A stretch of DNA of 64,000 nt. Origin: Bugula neritina (taxonomy: Eukaryota; Bryozoa; Gymnolaemata; Cheilostomatida; Bugulidae). The notes beneath the pieces were generated by a model. The model searched no databases and was not told where the DNA came from. It saw nothing but the letters and a program-made list of their open reading frames with translations. This document shows positions 22,317-34,891 of this stretch, one piece after another (within the stretch, counting starts at the first letter, position 1; the number at the start of each line of letters is the position of its first letter). Both the position numbers and the translations under genes were made by a program. The DNA is taken from contig OZ037767.1 of NCBI GenBank assembly GCA_964035545.1, positions 6,624,207 through 6,688,206 of the forward strand. The letters are read 5' to 3'.

Positions 22317-23639
22317 GGGGTAACGGGGGGGGGGGGGGGGGCACAACGGGCCGAATTTTGCATTTTTTGCTCTCATCCGTCTGTTTTTCAAGTTAATAGT
22401 TCAATAATCTCCAGTCTTAATGCTGCATCTGTTGTCTATTACAGGTATCAGTTTGTTGTTTCTATCTCTCTCACAACTTTCAGAATAATGACATTTTCTT
22501 GACGAAAAAATCGGCCCATTGTGCCCGGCCCGGTGCCGGGGTACAATGGGCCACTGGGTGGGACACAACAAGTATATTGAAACTTTGCAGATTTTGTTGC
22601 ATCTGATCTTTATTTATTTAATATTACAAATAAATAAAAATATTCTTTCAGATCTAAAGCAAAATTTATGTTTTAGCTGTACAGTTTGTGCTACTACGGA
22701 TAGCAGAGGAAGGCAAAATCAAACGCACATCACTAGGTTCTACGGTGCCATTATCATTACTGTTTAGAACTAAAAATGTTTTTCATTTACACTTCAGAGA
22801 AACTTTTATCAGAAAAAAAAACTTTAGTAACATGTGCTACAAAATTTTGAGTGGACTTTTTTATGAACTGTTATAGCTAAGGTGCATGGCTTCGGTTTGT
22901 GGCTGGAGTACGGAAGGGAGAGGGGGGGAGCGAATGAGCAAATCACAATTTATTTTAGTCAAATACATGTATATTCTCTCAATAATATAATGTACAATGA
23001 ATATCATGACTATCTACTAGTAGCAACAGCAGAGTGTTTTGTATTATGTATAAAATAGCATAGCTCTAATCTCACCAGATGTATGTATTAGGAGAGCTTC
23101 ACCTTGTAGTTTTGTAGTCTTACCATGATGTCTTTGATATTTTACAAAAAGGTCAGAAATGGCTATATCTATAGATTTTAGTAACATTTCAACCAACTTT
23201 TTGGGCAAACAAACTAATAACAGTGATTAGGGTACAATAATCAGGTGGCCCCGGTCAGCGTGGCCCATTGTGCCCTGGATGACCAAATTGAACATAAATG
23301 TGCCTCAAGGAAAATTTATTTTAAAGTTTGCTGTTATACTAGTTATGCAATGTAGACACAAGCAATGGCAACAATGTTAGTAAAATCTAGGCTTGTTGCC
23401 TTTGAGTGTAAAAAGTTATAAAGCTTTAACGACATCCTAAAGATTTTACAAAAAGTAGCTAAAAACAGTTTTTCACTCGCCTTTTCAACACATATGTTTT
23501 GCAAGTGTTGAAACTACAATGGCTGAATATTTATGTCAATACCTTTTTATGAAAAAAAATCACAACTCTAAGTCAATAAGTTCTTGCACAAGTTGGCCGG
23601 CTTTTTGTACCCCTATGACCGTTGTGCCCCCGTTACCCC
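22317..23639. mobile_element. 1.3-kb TIR transposon, non-autonomous, with a 17-base G run
   Basis: The left end GGGGTAACGGGG...GCACAACGG mirrors the right end CCGTTGTGCCCCCGTTACCCC. Both are bounded by TATA, which would fit a TA target duplication but is not diagnostic. Internally the motif GGCCCATTGTGCCC recurs in both orientations (22512, 22539, 23262), forming subterminal inverted repeats. In the left TIR the G tract has expanded to 17 (22325-22341) against five in the right TIR. Small frames at 22519-22876 show no transposase motif. The element is missing from the equivalent place in unit B. Confidence 0.75.
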
Positions 23640-23899
23640 TATAATTCTGCAAGTTTGAATGGCAAATTATGTGTATTGTCTGTTTTGTGTCTTATTTAGT
23701 AATTTTTTAAAAGTAATAAAATTAAATGTTTAATTTGCATTTGGAACATTACAAGCCTGGAGATGTATGAAATAGTTACATAGTTCATAGTTTTGCAGCA
23801 CTAAAGCCTTGAACCATTCTGATAAACAATGATGCATATATTATGTTATGAGCTAGATGTATTGTCAGGAGTATCAATTTATACAATATTACTATATTT

Positions 23900-25700
23900 T
23901 TATAGTACTTTTGCTTAATAATAAGAATTAAAACACTATTTAGTGAAACATTTATAGACTTTTACTTTATATTATTTGGTTGATAATTACACACTAAATA
24001 TTTACTATGAAACGGAACATATAATAGAAATTACGACATAATTTATGAGCATTTACCTTTGTATTGTATTGACTTCAGTTGGGATGTACTATAGATGAAT
24101 TATTGTATTGAAAATATTGATGACTTGTTGAAGTAGTTTAATAATTTAAACACAATTAATCACCATATATAATGACACTCACTACTTGACTGTTAGCTTG
24201 ATCATACATAACATAATGTTCCTCGTGATAACATCAATCTTATATCAATACAGCACAACTTAACAACCAATGAATTTGCATGAAATACTTTTTTCAATTC
24301 TAAAAAATATGTCATATCTTTCAGCTTTGGCATTTTTCTAGCTGTCTTTTTTACTGTTTACTTATCATCCATCTTAAATCAAACTGGTAGAATACTAAAG
24401 CAAGAAAGTTTTAAAACATGAAATACAGTACATCAAACTTTCAATAATGTATGCTTTATTTTTAAAACTATTTTTTAGAAAACTTTATCTATATAGCCTC
24501 TTTTATCTTTCTTAAGACTTACTATTGAATATAACTATACGCTGTACCCTTGTGACCCTAAGAGTTTCTCTAGCCACAATTTGGATTATACTTCCCAAGT
24601 TCCTGAAGCTCCCAGTTCAGTCTAAGTTCTAAATTTCATGATATAAAAGCAAATGTATTTATGCAATTTGTTTTTGCCAAGTATTTCAACAGTCTAATTA
24701 TGCATTTATGCAGTTTAATTGGAAAACTCAACAACTCAAATCTACTACGTTTAATAGAGATTTTTATTTTCTTAAAACTACTTTTGACATCATAGATTTT
24801 ACCTGTTTATAGTTCACTTTAAGCACATGCAGCTTTAAAATGTTCTTATTCCCCCCAGCTCAAAGAGGTGTCTGAATTTGATGAGATTTTTGTGATCAAA
24901 TTATCAAAATGTTTAACATATATCCCAGTGTCACTTATATGTATCAACTTATAGCTAACAACTATATTAGCGTAATTTCTACTAGCATAGCAGCATTTTT
25001 ATCATATACAACTCTTGATATTGTGCTTCATGAATCAAGAATAATGTTCATTGCTACAATAATATATAGTGTTGGTTTTTAAAACAGAGAAGAAAATGTT
25101 CTAGTTATAGTTTATTTACCTATGAGAACTTTTGGTGTTTTCATGTTTTTAACAATTTCTATGTCTTGTCGCGATCTTTAATATGGTCACCTTTCACTGT
25201 CATAGTTTTGCGCGGTTAGCTGGTGTTGCAATCTACAAAAGTCTCGTAGTATTTCAAGCTACCAGGCAGACTGCATCTTATGTTTTCTCAGCTTTTTAGT
25301 ATGTAAATAAGTAGTTTATATACTTTTTATAATACATTTTTTATTCTTTTCCTTAACCATTTAAACTTGATATGTTTCCGTTATCATTTGTGATAGCAGT
25401 TTTTAGAAACTAATATAGGTTAATAAAATGTTTACTGATAGACATAGCAGATGGTTAGGTTATCAACAATTTTATGATTCATGAATATACATGCATTGAG
25501 AAAAAAATAACAAATTATTGGCTTTTTAGAAACTGGTATAACTGAAGTTAAATCAGTGCTTAAAAAATGGTCTGTTTAATTTTTTTGCGTTAAGCATGTC
25601 AACCAGACTTTCAGATTAGTTATACTCGTTTAAAGACTTAAATACCCAAACTCCATTTATATAGTCATTATTAGAAAAACTGACTTGATCATCATCATCA
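23900..25700. repeat. Array distal module, unit D/E, with an internal insertion
   Basis: 23900-24395 matches 12600-13090. The match resumes at 24860-25050 (GAATTTGATGAG, ATATCCCAGTGTCAC, GTGCTTCATGAATCA) and 25320-25700 (CTGGTATAACTGAAG, AAAATGG, CAGATTAGTTATACTC). About 465 bases (24396-24860) are extra, with no recognisable ends. Confidence 0.5.
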
Positions 25701-25939
25701 TCTAACCTTAGAATGAACTTTAAAATGATAGGATTGGCAAACATCAAGTGACCCTGCTTTGTTGTTAAACTGTCAATCTTGCCTTCAAGCAATTGCCTTA
25801 CCTTATAAATGTTAGTTTTGCTTTAAACACTTTGGTTTTTCCTCATATAATAATTGCTATATTGACTGAGATCACAAATAAATTAGAACTACTATAATAC
25901 ATATATGTATAATGCTGCTGCACTAAACTTTATATACCT

Positions 25940-26330
25940 ATCAAACTGAAAAAAGTGTCTTGTGTATTGGGCTGTACAACAATATTTTCAGTGACTTTAG
26001 CTGCAGTTTTAAAACATATTGTTCTTACTTTTGCATGAACTTTCTGTTTATTACAATATATAGCAGTACATGATTGTTATGCCTGTTATTACAATGGCTA
26101 CATACAGCAGCTACAATGTAAAATATTATCTCTTTTTTAAAGCATTTAAATCAAACTCTGTTTTTAATAATTTAAATATATCATCTTGGTGAGAAATGTT
26201 TTACAATTTTCCTTTTCATACTTGACATAATCATGTATTAAACACTGTTGGTTGTCATTTTAAAATTTTTCATGAAATGTATTTACATTGCTGTCATTTA
26301 GTTTAGTTAAAGCAGTTTAAGCATCACTTC
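25940..26330. repeat. Array segment shared with 14390-14800
   Basis: Same landmarks as listed for 14390-14800. Places this stretch as the distal end of the unit preceding copy E. Confidence 0.45.
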
Positions 26331-26406
26331 AATAAGCTTCGCGTTCAGCCAGATGTGAAAATGTTGTAGTAATGGAAATCTGATACTTTGGAGTTATTGC
26401 ATATAG

Positions 26407-26420
26407 GTATATATATATAT

Positions 26421-26494
<74 letters not shown>
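26407..26494. repeat. (TA)n microsatellite
   Basis: About 85 bases of alternating TA, broken once by AGG near 26422. Length in the assembly may not be exact. Confidence 0.9.
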
Positions 26495-26669
26495 CTATTC
26501 AATATTTTAAAATTGGCCAAAGCTTGCATGTTGCTGTTAGCATGGAAAGAAATACACATGTGCATAAAATGAACTATGCAGAGGTTCTTGAATTAAATCA
26601 ATTTTTATACTGCTAGTGTAACCTATAGCATAGGCCATAAAATAAATGTAAACACTTATCAACTCCATG

Positions 26670-27030
26670 ACGTTTTTTGTGATAGAAATTGAAAAAATGT
26701 TTCTTTCACAAAGCTATAATCATATGTAATTAAATTAAGTGAAAAATTTATTATATGAGAATAGTACAAAAAACATTTAGCTCTTCTATAAAAATGTTTT
26801 CAACAAACTTAAACCATTTTGGTACTTATGCAGATCTTGTTAATTAAAAGATGAAAGAATGACATGTTATAGTAACGGTCAGAACTTCTACAAAACCCAG
26901 TCTTGTTTTATAAGAGCCTTTATTTACCACACTGTCTATCCAACCATGAACATTTCTAAAGTTTTTTCTGCTGTTATAAGCATTGTACAGTGTTTAGATG
27001 ATTGATGAGTTTTAATAGTCTAAATGCTTA
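26670..27030. repeat. Array downstream module, unit E
   Basis: Matches units A, B and C downstream segments: GCTATAATCATATGTAATTAA, AAAATGTTTTCAACAAACTT, GCAGATCTTGTTAATTA, CAGTGTTTAGATGATTG. 27031-27405 holds nothing further recognised. Confidence 0.5.
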
Positions 27031-27405
27031 GATATTGAAGTGTTCTTTATTAATGATGAATTATTTAACAACAAGGATTGTTTACTAAGATGTTTTTATT
27101 TTGGAAACAAACTTATAAATCACAAATTGATTAACAGTCACCTGATAAAAAATATTAGTAATGTAATAATATGATAAAATTTATGGTCTATAATTTAAAC
27201 AATACAGCGTTTTACTGTCTTTTGTTATTTGAATCTCAGTGCAAAACTTACATATATAAATGACACTAAATAAATTAAACATCAGCTTTGTTCAATTTAA
27301 AGTATGCATGTGCTTTATAAAGTTAACAAGTATAACTACACGTGAATTAGAATTATATAGCAGCATAAGAATGTATAATGTTATAACGCCATAATTGCTT
27401 TAAAG

Positions 27406-27741
27406 CAGAGATGTCCAACCTTTTCAGACCGAGGGCCACTGAAAGAGACTATTTCATGGTGAGGGCCATGTTTTAAACTTTAGCTTGAGCTGAGGGCCAC
27501 AGCATCAGTAGGTTTTAAGTTACTTTATTCCAAATTCTTATGGATCATTACGCAAAAAAGCCCAAATAGTTACTATACAGGCTTGCATGTATGTTTTGTA
27601 TAAATAAGACATTTAGAAAAGGTTTTTAAATCTAATTTATATAAGGTGTGAATGGTAACTTTATGTGTTATGCTTTTGAGGACCACATAAATGTAGGTGG
27701 GAGCCACATCTGAGGCTGAGGCCGCCTGTTGGACAGCCCTG
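27406..27741. mobile_element. hAT-like MITE with 8-bp target duplication
   Basis: Ends CAGAGATGTCCAAC and GTTGGACAGCCCTG form 12-13 bp terminal inverted repeats. The flanks CTTTAAAG (27398-27405) and CTTTAGAG (27742-27749) match at 7 of 8 bases and fit the hAT target pattern nTnnnnAn. Internal repeats of GAGGGCCAC/GGGCCA are typical of such elements. 336 bp and non-coding. Confidence 0.8.
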
Positions 27742-27942
27742 CTTTAGAGCGTATATTTACTTGCGCGGTAGCAGTCAAAGGCTCTATGGCATCAATTTTA
27801 ATAATTTGTTAGTAATAAAAAGTGATTTCAAGCTCAGGCTTGGTTTCCCTTCAGTACTTAGTTGCTGATGCTTATAACTGTGTTATTATATAACTTTTAC
27901 AACAATAAGTAATCAACTAATACTGAAAGATTACTTTGTTTT

Positions 27943-28440
27943 TTAGCTGTAAAAGTTATAAATTCTGCTGGCAACTGTTACACCAACATCAAAATCAGAA
28001 ACCAAGACCTTTAAAACTTCAAGCAAGTTTCTGTAAACTTGTTCATTTGCTGTTACATGATTTTTATCATTTATAGCCCATGTCTCAGAATTAGCAAGTA
28101 CTGAACCCCATTGCAGAGTTCTGAAATTATCATAAAGGCAGGCCAATAAACAAAGAATGATGACAATATCCAGTGTCATTTCTAACTTTTGGTCTACGGA
28201 TTTGATTGAGCTTAAGTAACCTGTGGCTGCAGTTTGGAACTGATTCATTTTTTCTTTTCCAAAAATATCATCTAAGGATTTGCCTCCAATTTTTATCATG
28301 CCAACAACAGCTTGTAACTCTCTTCTGTTATCGACTGCTTCACGAACTTTAGGAACCCATTTCTGAATTTGGTCCCTCAGGAAAGTTTGGACAGTTTGAT
28401 CATTTACATTATTTAAATCTTCCAACAGCTCTAAATCCAC
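27943..28440 (-). CDS. Tandem-family gene, copy E: lacks the membrane anchor, GTG at the start site
   Basis: An open frame of 165 codons aligns with copies A-C from their first residue. In place of the initiator ATG it has GTG (V-DLELLEDLNNVND), directly after a good minus-strand acceptor TTATTTTCAG. It keeps the helix region, the conserved block (MIKIGGKSLDDIFG) and the hydrophobic IVIILCLLACLYDNF. It then ends at YNFYS-stop, about 45-50 residues before the family's usual end, so the C-terminal membrane segment is absent. It could be a start-less pseudogene, or translation could begin in an upstream exon and yield a soluble variant. The long undisturbed frame favours recent or continuing function. 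Function unknown. Confidence 0.5.
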   Translation of the reverse strand: MDLELLEDLNNVNDQTVQTFLRDQIQKWVPKVREAVDNRRELQAVVGMIKIGGKSLDDIFGKEKMNQFQTAATGYLSSIKSVDQKLEMTLDIVIILCLLACLYDNFRTLQWGSVLANSETWAINDKNHVTANEQVYRNLLEVLKVLVSDFDVGVTVASRIYNFYS

Positions 28441-28917
28441 TCTGAAAATAAATTTATTGGAATGAGTGGAAAAAGTCCATAATTATAATGATAGGCAAAG
28501 AAGGGTTATAGCAGATCCTATAACTATACAAGTTTTATATTAACTTTAGGTGTAATACTAAAAATTTAGATTAGAAAAATAGTGCCTGAAGGCCATATTT
28601 ATTCACTCACTTTCTAACTCACCAACAATAAATTTTGGCTGGGTACAATAAAATAATATAGAGCTTATAGTATGAATATCCAAACGTTGCCAACAAACAG
28701 TTATTGTGCATAAAAATTAAACAGCCTTGTGTTGTATTACATCATTCTTACTACACAAAATTATGAAAAGCTTTTAGTTAGACAAATAGTTTTCCTATCT
28801 ACAAATTAAAATGATTTTATATACATATGTACGTATGTATGTATGTATGCGTATGTGCATGTTTATAGTTCTCATCTATCTCCGCCATGGCTTAATAGGG
28901 TTGTGGAGAAATATTAG

Positions 28918-29120
28918 ACACACTCACACTCACACTCACACTCACACTCACACTCACACTCACACTCACACTCACACTCACACTCACACTCACACTCACA
29001 CTCACACTCACACTCACACTCACACTCACACTCACACTCACACTCACACTCACACTCACACTCACACTCACACTCACACTCACACTCACACTCACACTCA
29101 CACTCACACTCACACTCACA

Positions 29121-29153
<33 letters not shown>

Positions 29154-29176
29154 TCTCTTTCTCTTTCTCTTTCTCG
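28918..29176. repeat. (CACACT)n hexamer array followed by (CT)n
   Basis: About 205 bases of almost pure CACACT repeats, then about 55 bases of CT and CTTTCT. All long open frames here (His-Thr, Ser-Val repeats) are products of the repeat and not genes. Confidence 0.95.
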
Positions 29177-29179
29177 TAC

Positions 29180-31860
29180 TTTTATTACAGTATTTACTCT
29201 CACATCCACGTTATCAACTTTGAAACCCCTTTATTATTTGTTCTGTTTTTGTTAATATTCATTCTCCTATGGCTATTATTATCTCTCATATCCTTATTAC
29301 ATTACTTTTTCTCACACCCGCACATTTTTAGCTTTCACATTCATGTTATTAACAGACCATGTAAAACTCAGCCTATCAAGGGATTGTACCATACTCAAAT
29401 ATCTCACCAATATATAAAGTTATTATGCGAGTTTAAATGCACAATGCATGCTTTTAAAAGTACTTTCGCAATTTTTGCTATGTACATTTTTCAATTACAT
29501 ATTTTATGTTTCGTGCATTGGGCTCATTTACTATTGTTTCTAAATTTATGTGTTTGTTCCTTATAATGACCATGCTTATGTATCTACAAAACTCAGGACC
29601 TGGCTGGGGAAAGTAGAGAGCAAACTTGATATGTTATTTACAAGCAATCAGGCATTATTTGCCTTCATGAATAAATAGAAGACAAAATAAAATATTAGAA
29701 AATATCTTCTTGATAGTTCATGAGTCATGTTGTTTCTATGATTGGTAGATATGTGCAAAAAAGTTGACTGAAGAAATCGTGCTGGCTTTGCAAAATGTTT
29801 ATTGCAATCTACTAACTGCTGTGGTAGGTAAATAGTTTTAATGTTAGAAATCAAACGTAGTCCTGAAAGATTGTAACCAACAGTGTTTGTAATAATTCAT
29901 TTTTGAAGAGTTTAGATGGTGTCCAAACTACAATAAAATAACCTGGGTCTTAGAACAAGGATGACCATTTTTAACTTATAAATATTGAGAATAGATGCTA
30001 AAGTGAGTTAGAAGTGTTGGCTTTAGTACTGCATGCAGCCTTGCTTTAAATTTCAATTGTCTTAGTTATTATATAATTTATTTTATTATTGGGAAGAATT
30101 AGCCTGTAAATAGGTACTGTACCAATATTGCATAAATATAAGTCATCAAATTACTTCAAAAGTACTAGTTTTATTGACAGGTATAGTAATGAGCTTTTAA
30201 CTAATAAAATTTACATGGTAATGTACACCAACGCAAGCAGAAGTATTTTTGATATATACTTAAGCATATAGGTTTTGCAATACTGCGAATTTGTAAAATA
30301 TATTTTTAGACTAGTTTCAATAGTTACAATATGCACCATTAAATTATAAATTCAGTAAGTAATGCAGAACTTTCCAAGATTTTATGACCCATCAGAGTTG
30401 TGTACCAAGTTTGGTTTACATAATCACCCAACTGCCAAATAAATAACTCATTCATGTTATAATAACAAAGCAGAAAGCACTGTTCATTTTCAAGTGCACT
30501 GGCTGAAGTAGTAGTTCAGCTAGTTTGTCCAGGGTATATTTTCAGAGTTGTAATTTTCGATTGAAATTTTCAAACAATTTATTTTAGAAAAAATAAACAA
30601 TGAACTCAATGCTCTAAACCTAAAATAAAAAAATTAAATAATGCACATAGCAAAGTTTGCAATTCAAGTATTTTTAGAAGCGTGCATCATACACTTGCAG
30701 ACCTTGTAAAATTTTATATAATTATTTTATAACGGTGAGATATTCTAGTGGCACAATCCCCTTATATATATAAACTGAGTTTTACATGGTTTATTATCAT
30801 ACCTCTATTCTGATGTCAAAGTGTTTGTGTACAGTAACAATATTTGAGTATGCATCAGTCTATAGGTTTACCTGATTATTAGATAGGACTGGTGCTGTTC
30901 CATATTTTTTCCTCCGAAATTTTGTAACTACAATGACACAAAGAGTAATGATAATGATGGTTGCATGCTTTGAAGTTATTGGGTTTAGTTAGTCATTCTT
31001 CATTTACATCACCTAAGTAAGTGAGCAAGTTATACCAATAATGTGCCAGCCAGATTTTCACATTGTATAAGTTTCCTAAAATCATTAAAATAATTATAAA
31101 TTCTAATTACAAAACTAAACTTGTTTTATGGTATGAGCAAGCCATTACGACTCTTTTAGTTATAATGCCTGAAGCTTTACTCGAAACACAATTTACGGCA
31201 ACAGTAATTTAAATAAGCTAACTCATCTAAGAGTTCTTTTTAATGCTGCATCTAGTTCTATTTCATGTTAAACAAATACAATTTTTCTGATAGAATTGTA
31301 GCTGAGATGTGGATTTGACTATGGCAACCATTTAATGTATGCATATATAATATATTTGACTCTTTTGGTTTGTGGTACTTGAACACCTATGAGAAAATGA
31401 CAGAGGAAGCAATTTCAGATATACTACCGCTGACTTTTAATATATGCAATTAATAGTGACTATAAAAACAAAACAAAGCACCAAACTAATAATAGTTAGT
31501 CAGATAAAAATAGGGAAACCTGAAGAATTTTTCTCTTTTCACAATATGTAAGGCCATAACTTACAGCGTGGCCCAGAATCTATAAATATTAGGGTGTCTG
31601 CATGAAGTTTAGTTCCAAAATTACTAAACTTATGCATAAATAGTTTACATGGCAGACACCTATTTAGGTAAATTTATTGCATCTATAAGCTGCTTAGCCA
31701 CATCATCAAATGTCCTTATATAAACCTTAGAAGCAAATTTCATCTAAAGTTTGGTTTGGGAAATTACCATAATATCTAATATATAGCCAAATGGGCTATC
31801 TAAGATATAACACTAAAACATATATAATGCACCTATGCGACGTAATGTTATAATGGATTA
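29180..31860. other. Intergenic with a faint array copy, no gene
   Basis: 29230-29300 (TTCTCCTATGGCTATTATTA) resembles 32870-32910 and 36045-36070. 30980-31080 (CATTTACATCACC.AAGT.AGTGAGCAAG) resembles 33090-33140 and 36265-36300. This is a more diverged copy of the 32-36 kb segment with no family-gene remnant found. Confidence 0.35.
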
Positions 31861-33700
31861 CAAATATAGTTACCTGATTTATTTGCAACCTTTCCTTTTT
31901 TCTGTGTTCATTCAACTTGAGTTTTTGCAGTTGTGTAAATTTAGAGAAGCGGTTTTGTTTTTATATAAGCTACAAGCTGTCCATAGCCAATCATAGCTCC
32001 AAAGAGAAACAAATAATTGAATACCCATAGTAATTTGAGTTATAGAAATAAACTTGGATATCAATTTACAATAGCAACTTCTCATGTCTGGTAGTTTTAG
32101 CAAAGCTCTTGTTGCTATGCAGCGGTTTTCTATAGCCAATCATTGCGTTGCAGAAAAGAAGCAAACAATAGTGCAGCTGTAGTTATTTGATTTAGAAATA
32201 TAAACTTGGGTATCAAATTACAATAGCAACTTCTGGTGTCTGGTATATTTCAATAATTAATCCAATCAATAATGAGCATAACAATTAGCTAACTAGCAGG
32301 GATCAAAAGAGTTATGCTTTGCTATAGTTGCTGCTATTTTGAAGCCATTCTGTGATACCTAAAAAATTTCAATGCACATAAGTGCTATTGTATTGATTAT
32401 AAATGGTGGCAACTAGCATGCATTTGTCATAAATAACAATACTCGGCTTCTTCCAGCAAAAACTACATTACAGTGCCTTTAAAGTCTTTGTTTAATGTTT
32501 TATATAGATGTGTGGGAATGTGCAAGAAATGGCCAGCATAGGCAGTTTGAATCTTGAGTTGAACAATTTTTAGAGAAAATCGCCCTGTTTCATATAGAGT
32601 GCCAAATAATCAAAAATTCATTCTTTATTGTATTCCATATATTCACAATAAAATATCTAACCACTATTCTTCCTCATATGCTCACAAAAAGCTCTCATAG
32701 GTCTATATTCTGCTCTGATATCTTAAGTACTCATGCTCTTAATTCTATTACTTGTCTTATACTAATATCATTTCTTTCCATTATATCTTCTCTTCCTGCT
32801 ATGCCCAGTATTCAGTTTCATACATCTATTCTGCACTTCCAAACCTTTGATACTTTGCTCTGTTATAGTCATTATTTATTCTTCTATGGCTATTATATTA
32901 TCCCTCATACCCATATTTTGATGCTGCAGTCTTTGTGTGCTTGTGACAATGATATTAATGTATGTACAAGTCTATATTATATCTATATCAAGCTGACGAA
33001 TATAGGCTAAGCCCGTAGCACTATGTCAAAACTTGTGTGGACAACTATAACAACACAGCACGTAATAACAATTGTTCAGTTAAGACCCTTGGTCAGTTCT
33101 CAATTACATGTACATCACCCAAGTGAGTGAGTAAGCTATAGTAAAAGTGGGGCAACTAGATTTGTATGTTAATCTAGTACAAAAAGGTTTACGGCTTTAA
33201 ATTTTCCAAACACGTAAAACTATATTCACTGTAAATATTAATATTATAATGATGAAAGGTGACCATTAATATTATAATATAAAAATTACAGTGGATAAAT
33301 ATAGATGATACAAATCATATTTTAAGAGCATTTTTATGCTGATAATAGCCATAGTGGTAAATAAAAATGATATAAACTCATATGTGTTGAACCACGCCTT
33401 ATCTAAGCTGTAAATTTTAATTAACATCTATTTTATTCAATTTTTGTTATAAAAGTCTATTAACTTATATTGTTTTCTTTTATTTCTATACTTATCAATA
33501 CTGTCACAAAACAGAATTGATTTTGGTCATTTTATACTTTTTTTTAAATACACACTCACAGTCCCCATGCAGTTTCTAACTATCTTTCACAACTCAGCTG
33601 CTAATGAATGTGTAGGTTTTTGATTAAAACGAATAAAATAGTAGCAAATACAACTAAATAGAATCAAGGTTCTTTTTAATTTTGCTTAATTTCCTATGTT
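31860..33700. repeat. Right-hand array module, copy 1
   Basis: 31860-32230 aligns with 34910-35156 and 37870-38120 (TAATGGATTACAAATATAGTT, TTTTTGCAG.TGTGTAA.TTTAGAGAAGC). 32510-33700 is highly similar to 35690-36870, including 80-base near-identical stretches starting at GCCAGCATAGGCAG. The 110-codon frame at 32678-33010 is broken in the second copy and is not called. Confidence 0.65.
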
Positions 33701-33712
33701 TTTTCCCAAATT

Positions 33713-34020
33713 CTCAACAATGCAGGCCAATACACAAACAATGCTAGAAAAATCCTGTAGCACTGAAACTAAATCAGTTTCATCTCAATTGAAGTCTTGC
33801 ATCATTATAAGGGAATCTAGTTACACTTTCATGCCCAAAAGTCTGCCCAATTAAGAGATCTGCCATTAATTCTTGTTTTAAAAATAAGGATTCTTAAATC
33901 AGTCTGTCTGGTAATTGCTTGAACTATTACAGGAGTCCAGATTTCAAGTTGTCTACAGAGAAAGTTATGGATGGCATTGGGAGTTGCACTGCTTGGCATC
34001 TGCATCATCATTAAATCCAT
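33713..34020 (-). pseudogene. Tandem-family pseudogene, copy F (5' fragment)
   Basis: After an intact acceptor TTGTTTTCAG and A-ATG (34018-34020), it reads MDLMMMQMPSSATPNA, then the family's helix region (LCRQLEIWTPVIVQAI) and RINGRSL. A frameshift then ends translation at ADFWA-stop. Out-of-frame similarity continues to about 33713 (counterpart of the LMACIVENL segment). The C-terminal half is absent. Confidence 0.7.
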
Positions 34021-34189
34021 TCTGAAAACAAGTGCATGTAGACTCAAAACAAAAAGGGCATGCAAATAAAGTTATTTATAATTAACAAAACTACATCAAG
34101 GTTGAAAAACCAGCACACATCATGTATTTATCAAGACTATTTGACAGCTTAAAATTTATGGTCAGAAGGAGAACGTCAATAGTACAGTC

Positions 34190-34760
34190 AGCAGCACTGG
34201 CAGCTTATCGTTAGATTACCAATATATACAATATCTGATCATTTATAAAATAAATACTGCACAACAATAAAATTGAAATAGATTTTATAATACTGTTGTA
34301 ACGAAAAAAAGAACTATTGATGGAAAATTAAATGGCCAATGTAATATGTAATATGTAAACTTCATAAATACATTTTGCATCAATCAATTATATGCATTTA
34401 ATTACTGTTAATTGCGCAGCTTTTATAATTACATACAATTTTCATCTCTTATCTTAAATTTATGCATCTTTAAAGTTTTTAAACCATATGTTTAGAAACT
34501 TCAATTAAGATTTGCATGATGACTGCAAATAAAGTACCCGTGTAAAATTTTGCCTCAGCTGTTGATGCATAACATACTTTATGATTTTGATTGACGTTAT
34601 AGTGGGGTGTGAATTTGTTTAGTGATGAGTAAAAACTATATGGGCCATCACTACTTTCTTACCACATTTACAAGCGTTTATCAGGTAGGTCATACATATA
34701 TATAATAACAGAAGTTGAACACAATGAAAAATTTGTGTTTTGTTTGTCAATAATTATTAA
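34190..34760. repeat. Array upstream module, unit F
   Basis: Very similar to 37155-37745: GGCAGCTTATyGTTmGATTACC, AAATAAATACTGCAC, CATCAATCAATTATATGCA, GATGACTGCAAATAAAGTACCC. The first 70 bases carry the conserved block seen upstream of copies A-D. Confidence 0.65.
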
Positions 34761-34891
34761 TTATTATTATTAAATAGTTTGAAGATACCATTTTTTTTAA
34801 CAAGGGCTAGAATAAACTGCCTAAGTCTAATATACAACAATAGTTTATTGGATGTACATAAACTGCCACTACTTCCTGCATATAATAACAG

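Noticed and set aside
28918-29122. CRISPR-like or telomeric array
   Set aside because: A simple hexamer microsatellite without spacers, and not the TTAGGG telomere motif.
28811-29566. Long open frames of His-Thr or Ser-Val dipeptides
   Set aside because: They are generated by the (CACACT)n repeat in every frame; there are no conserved flanks.
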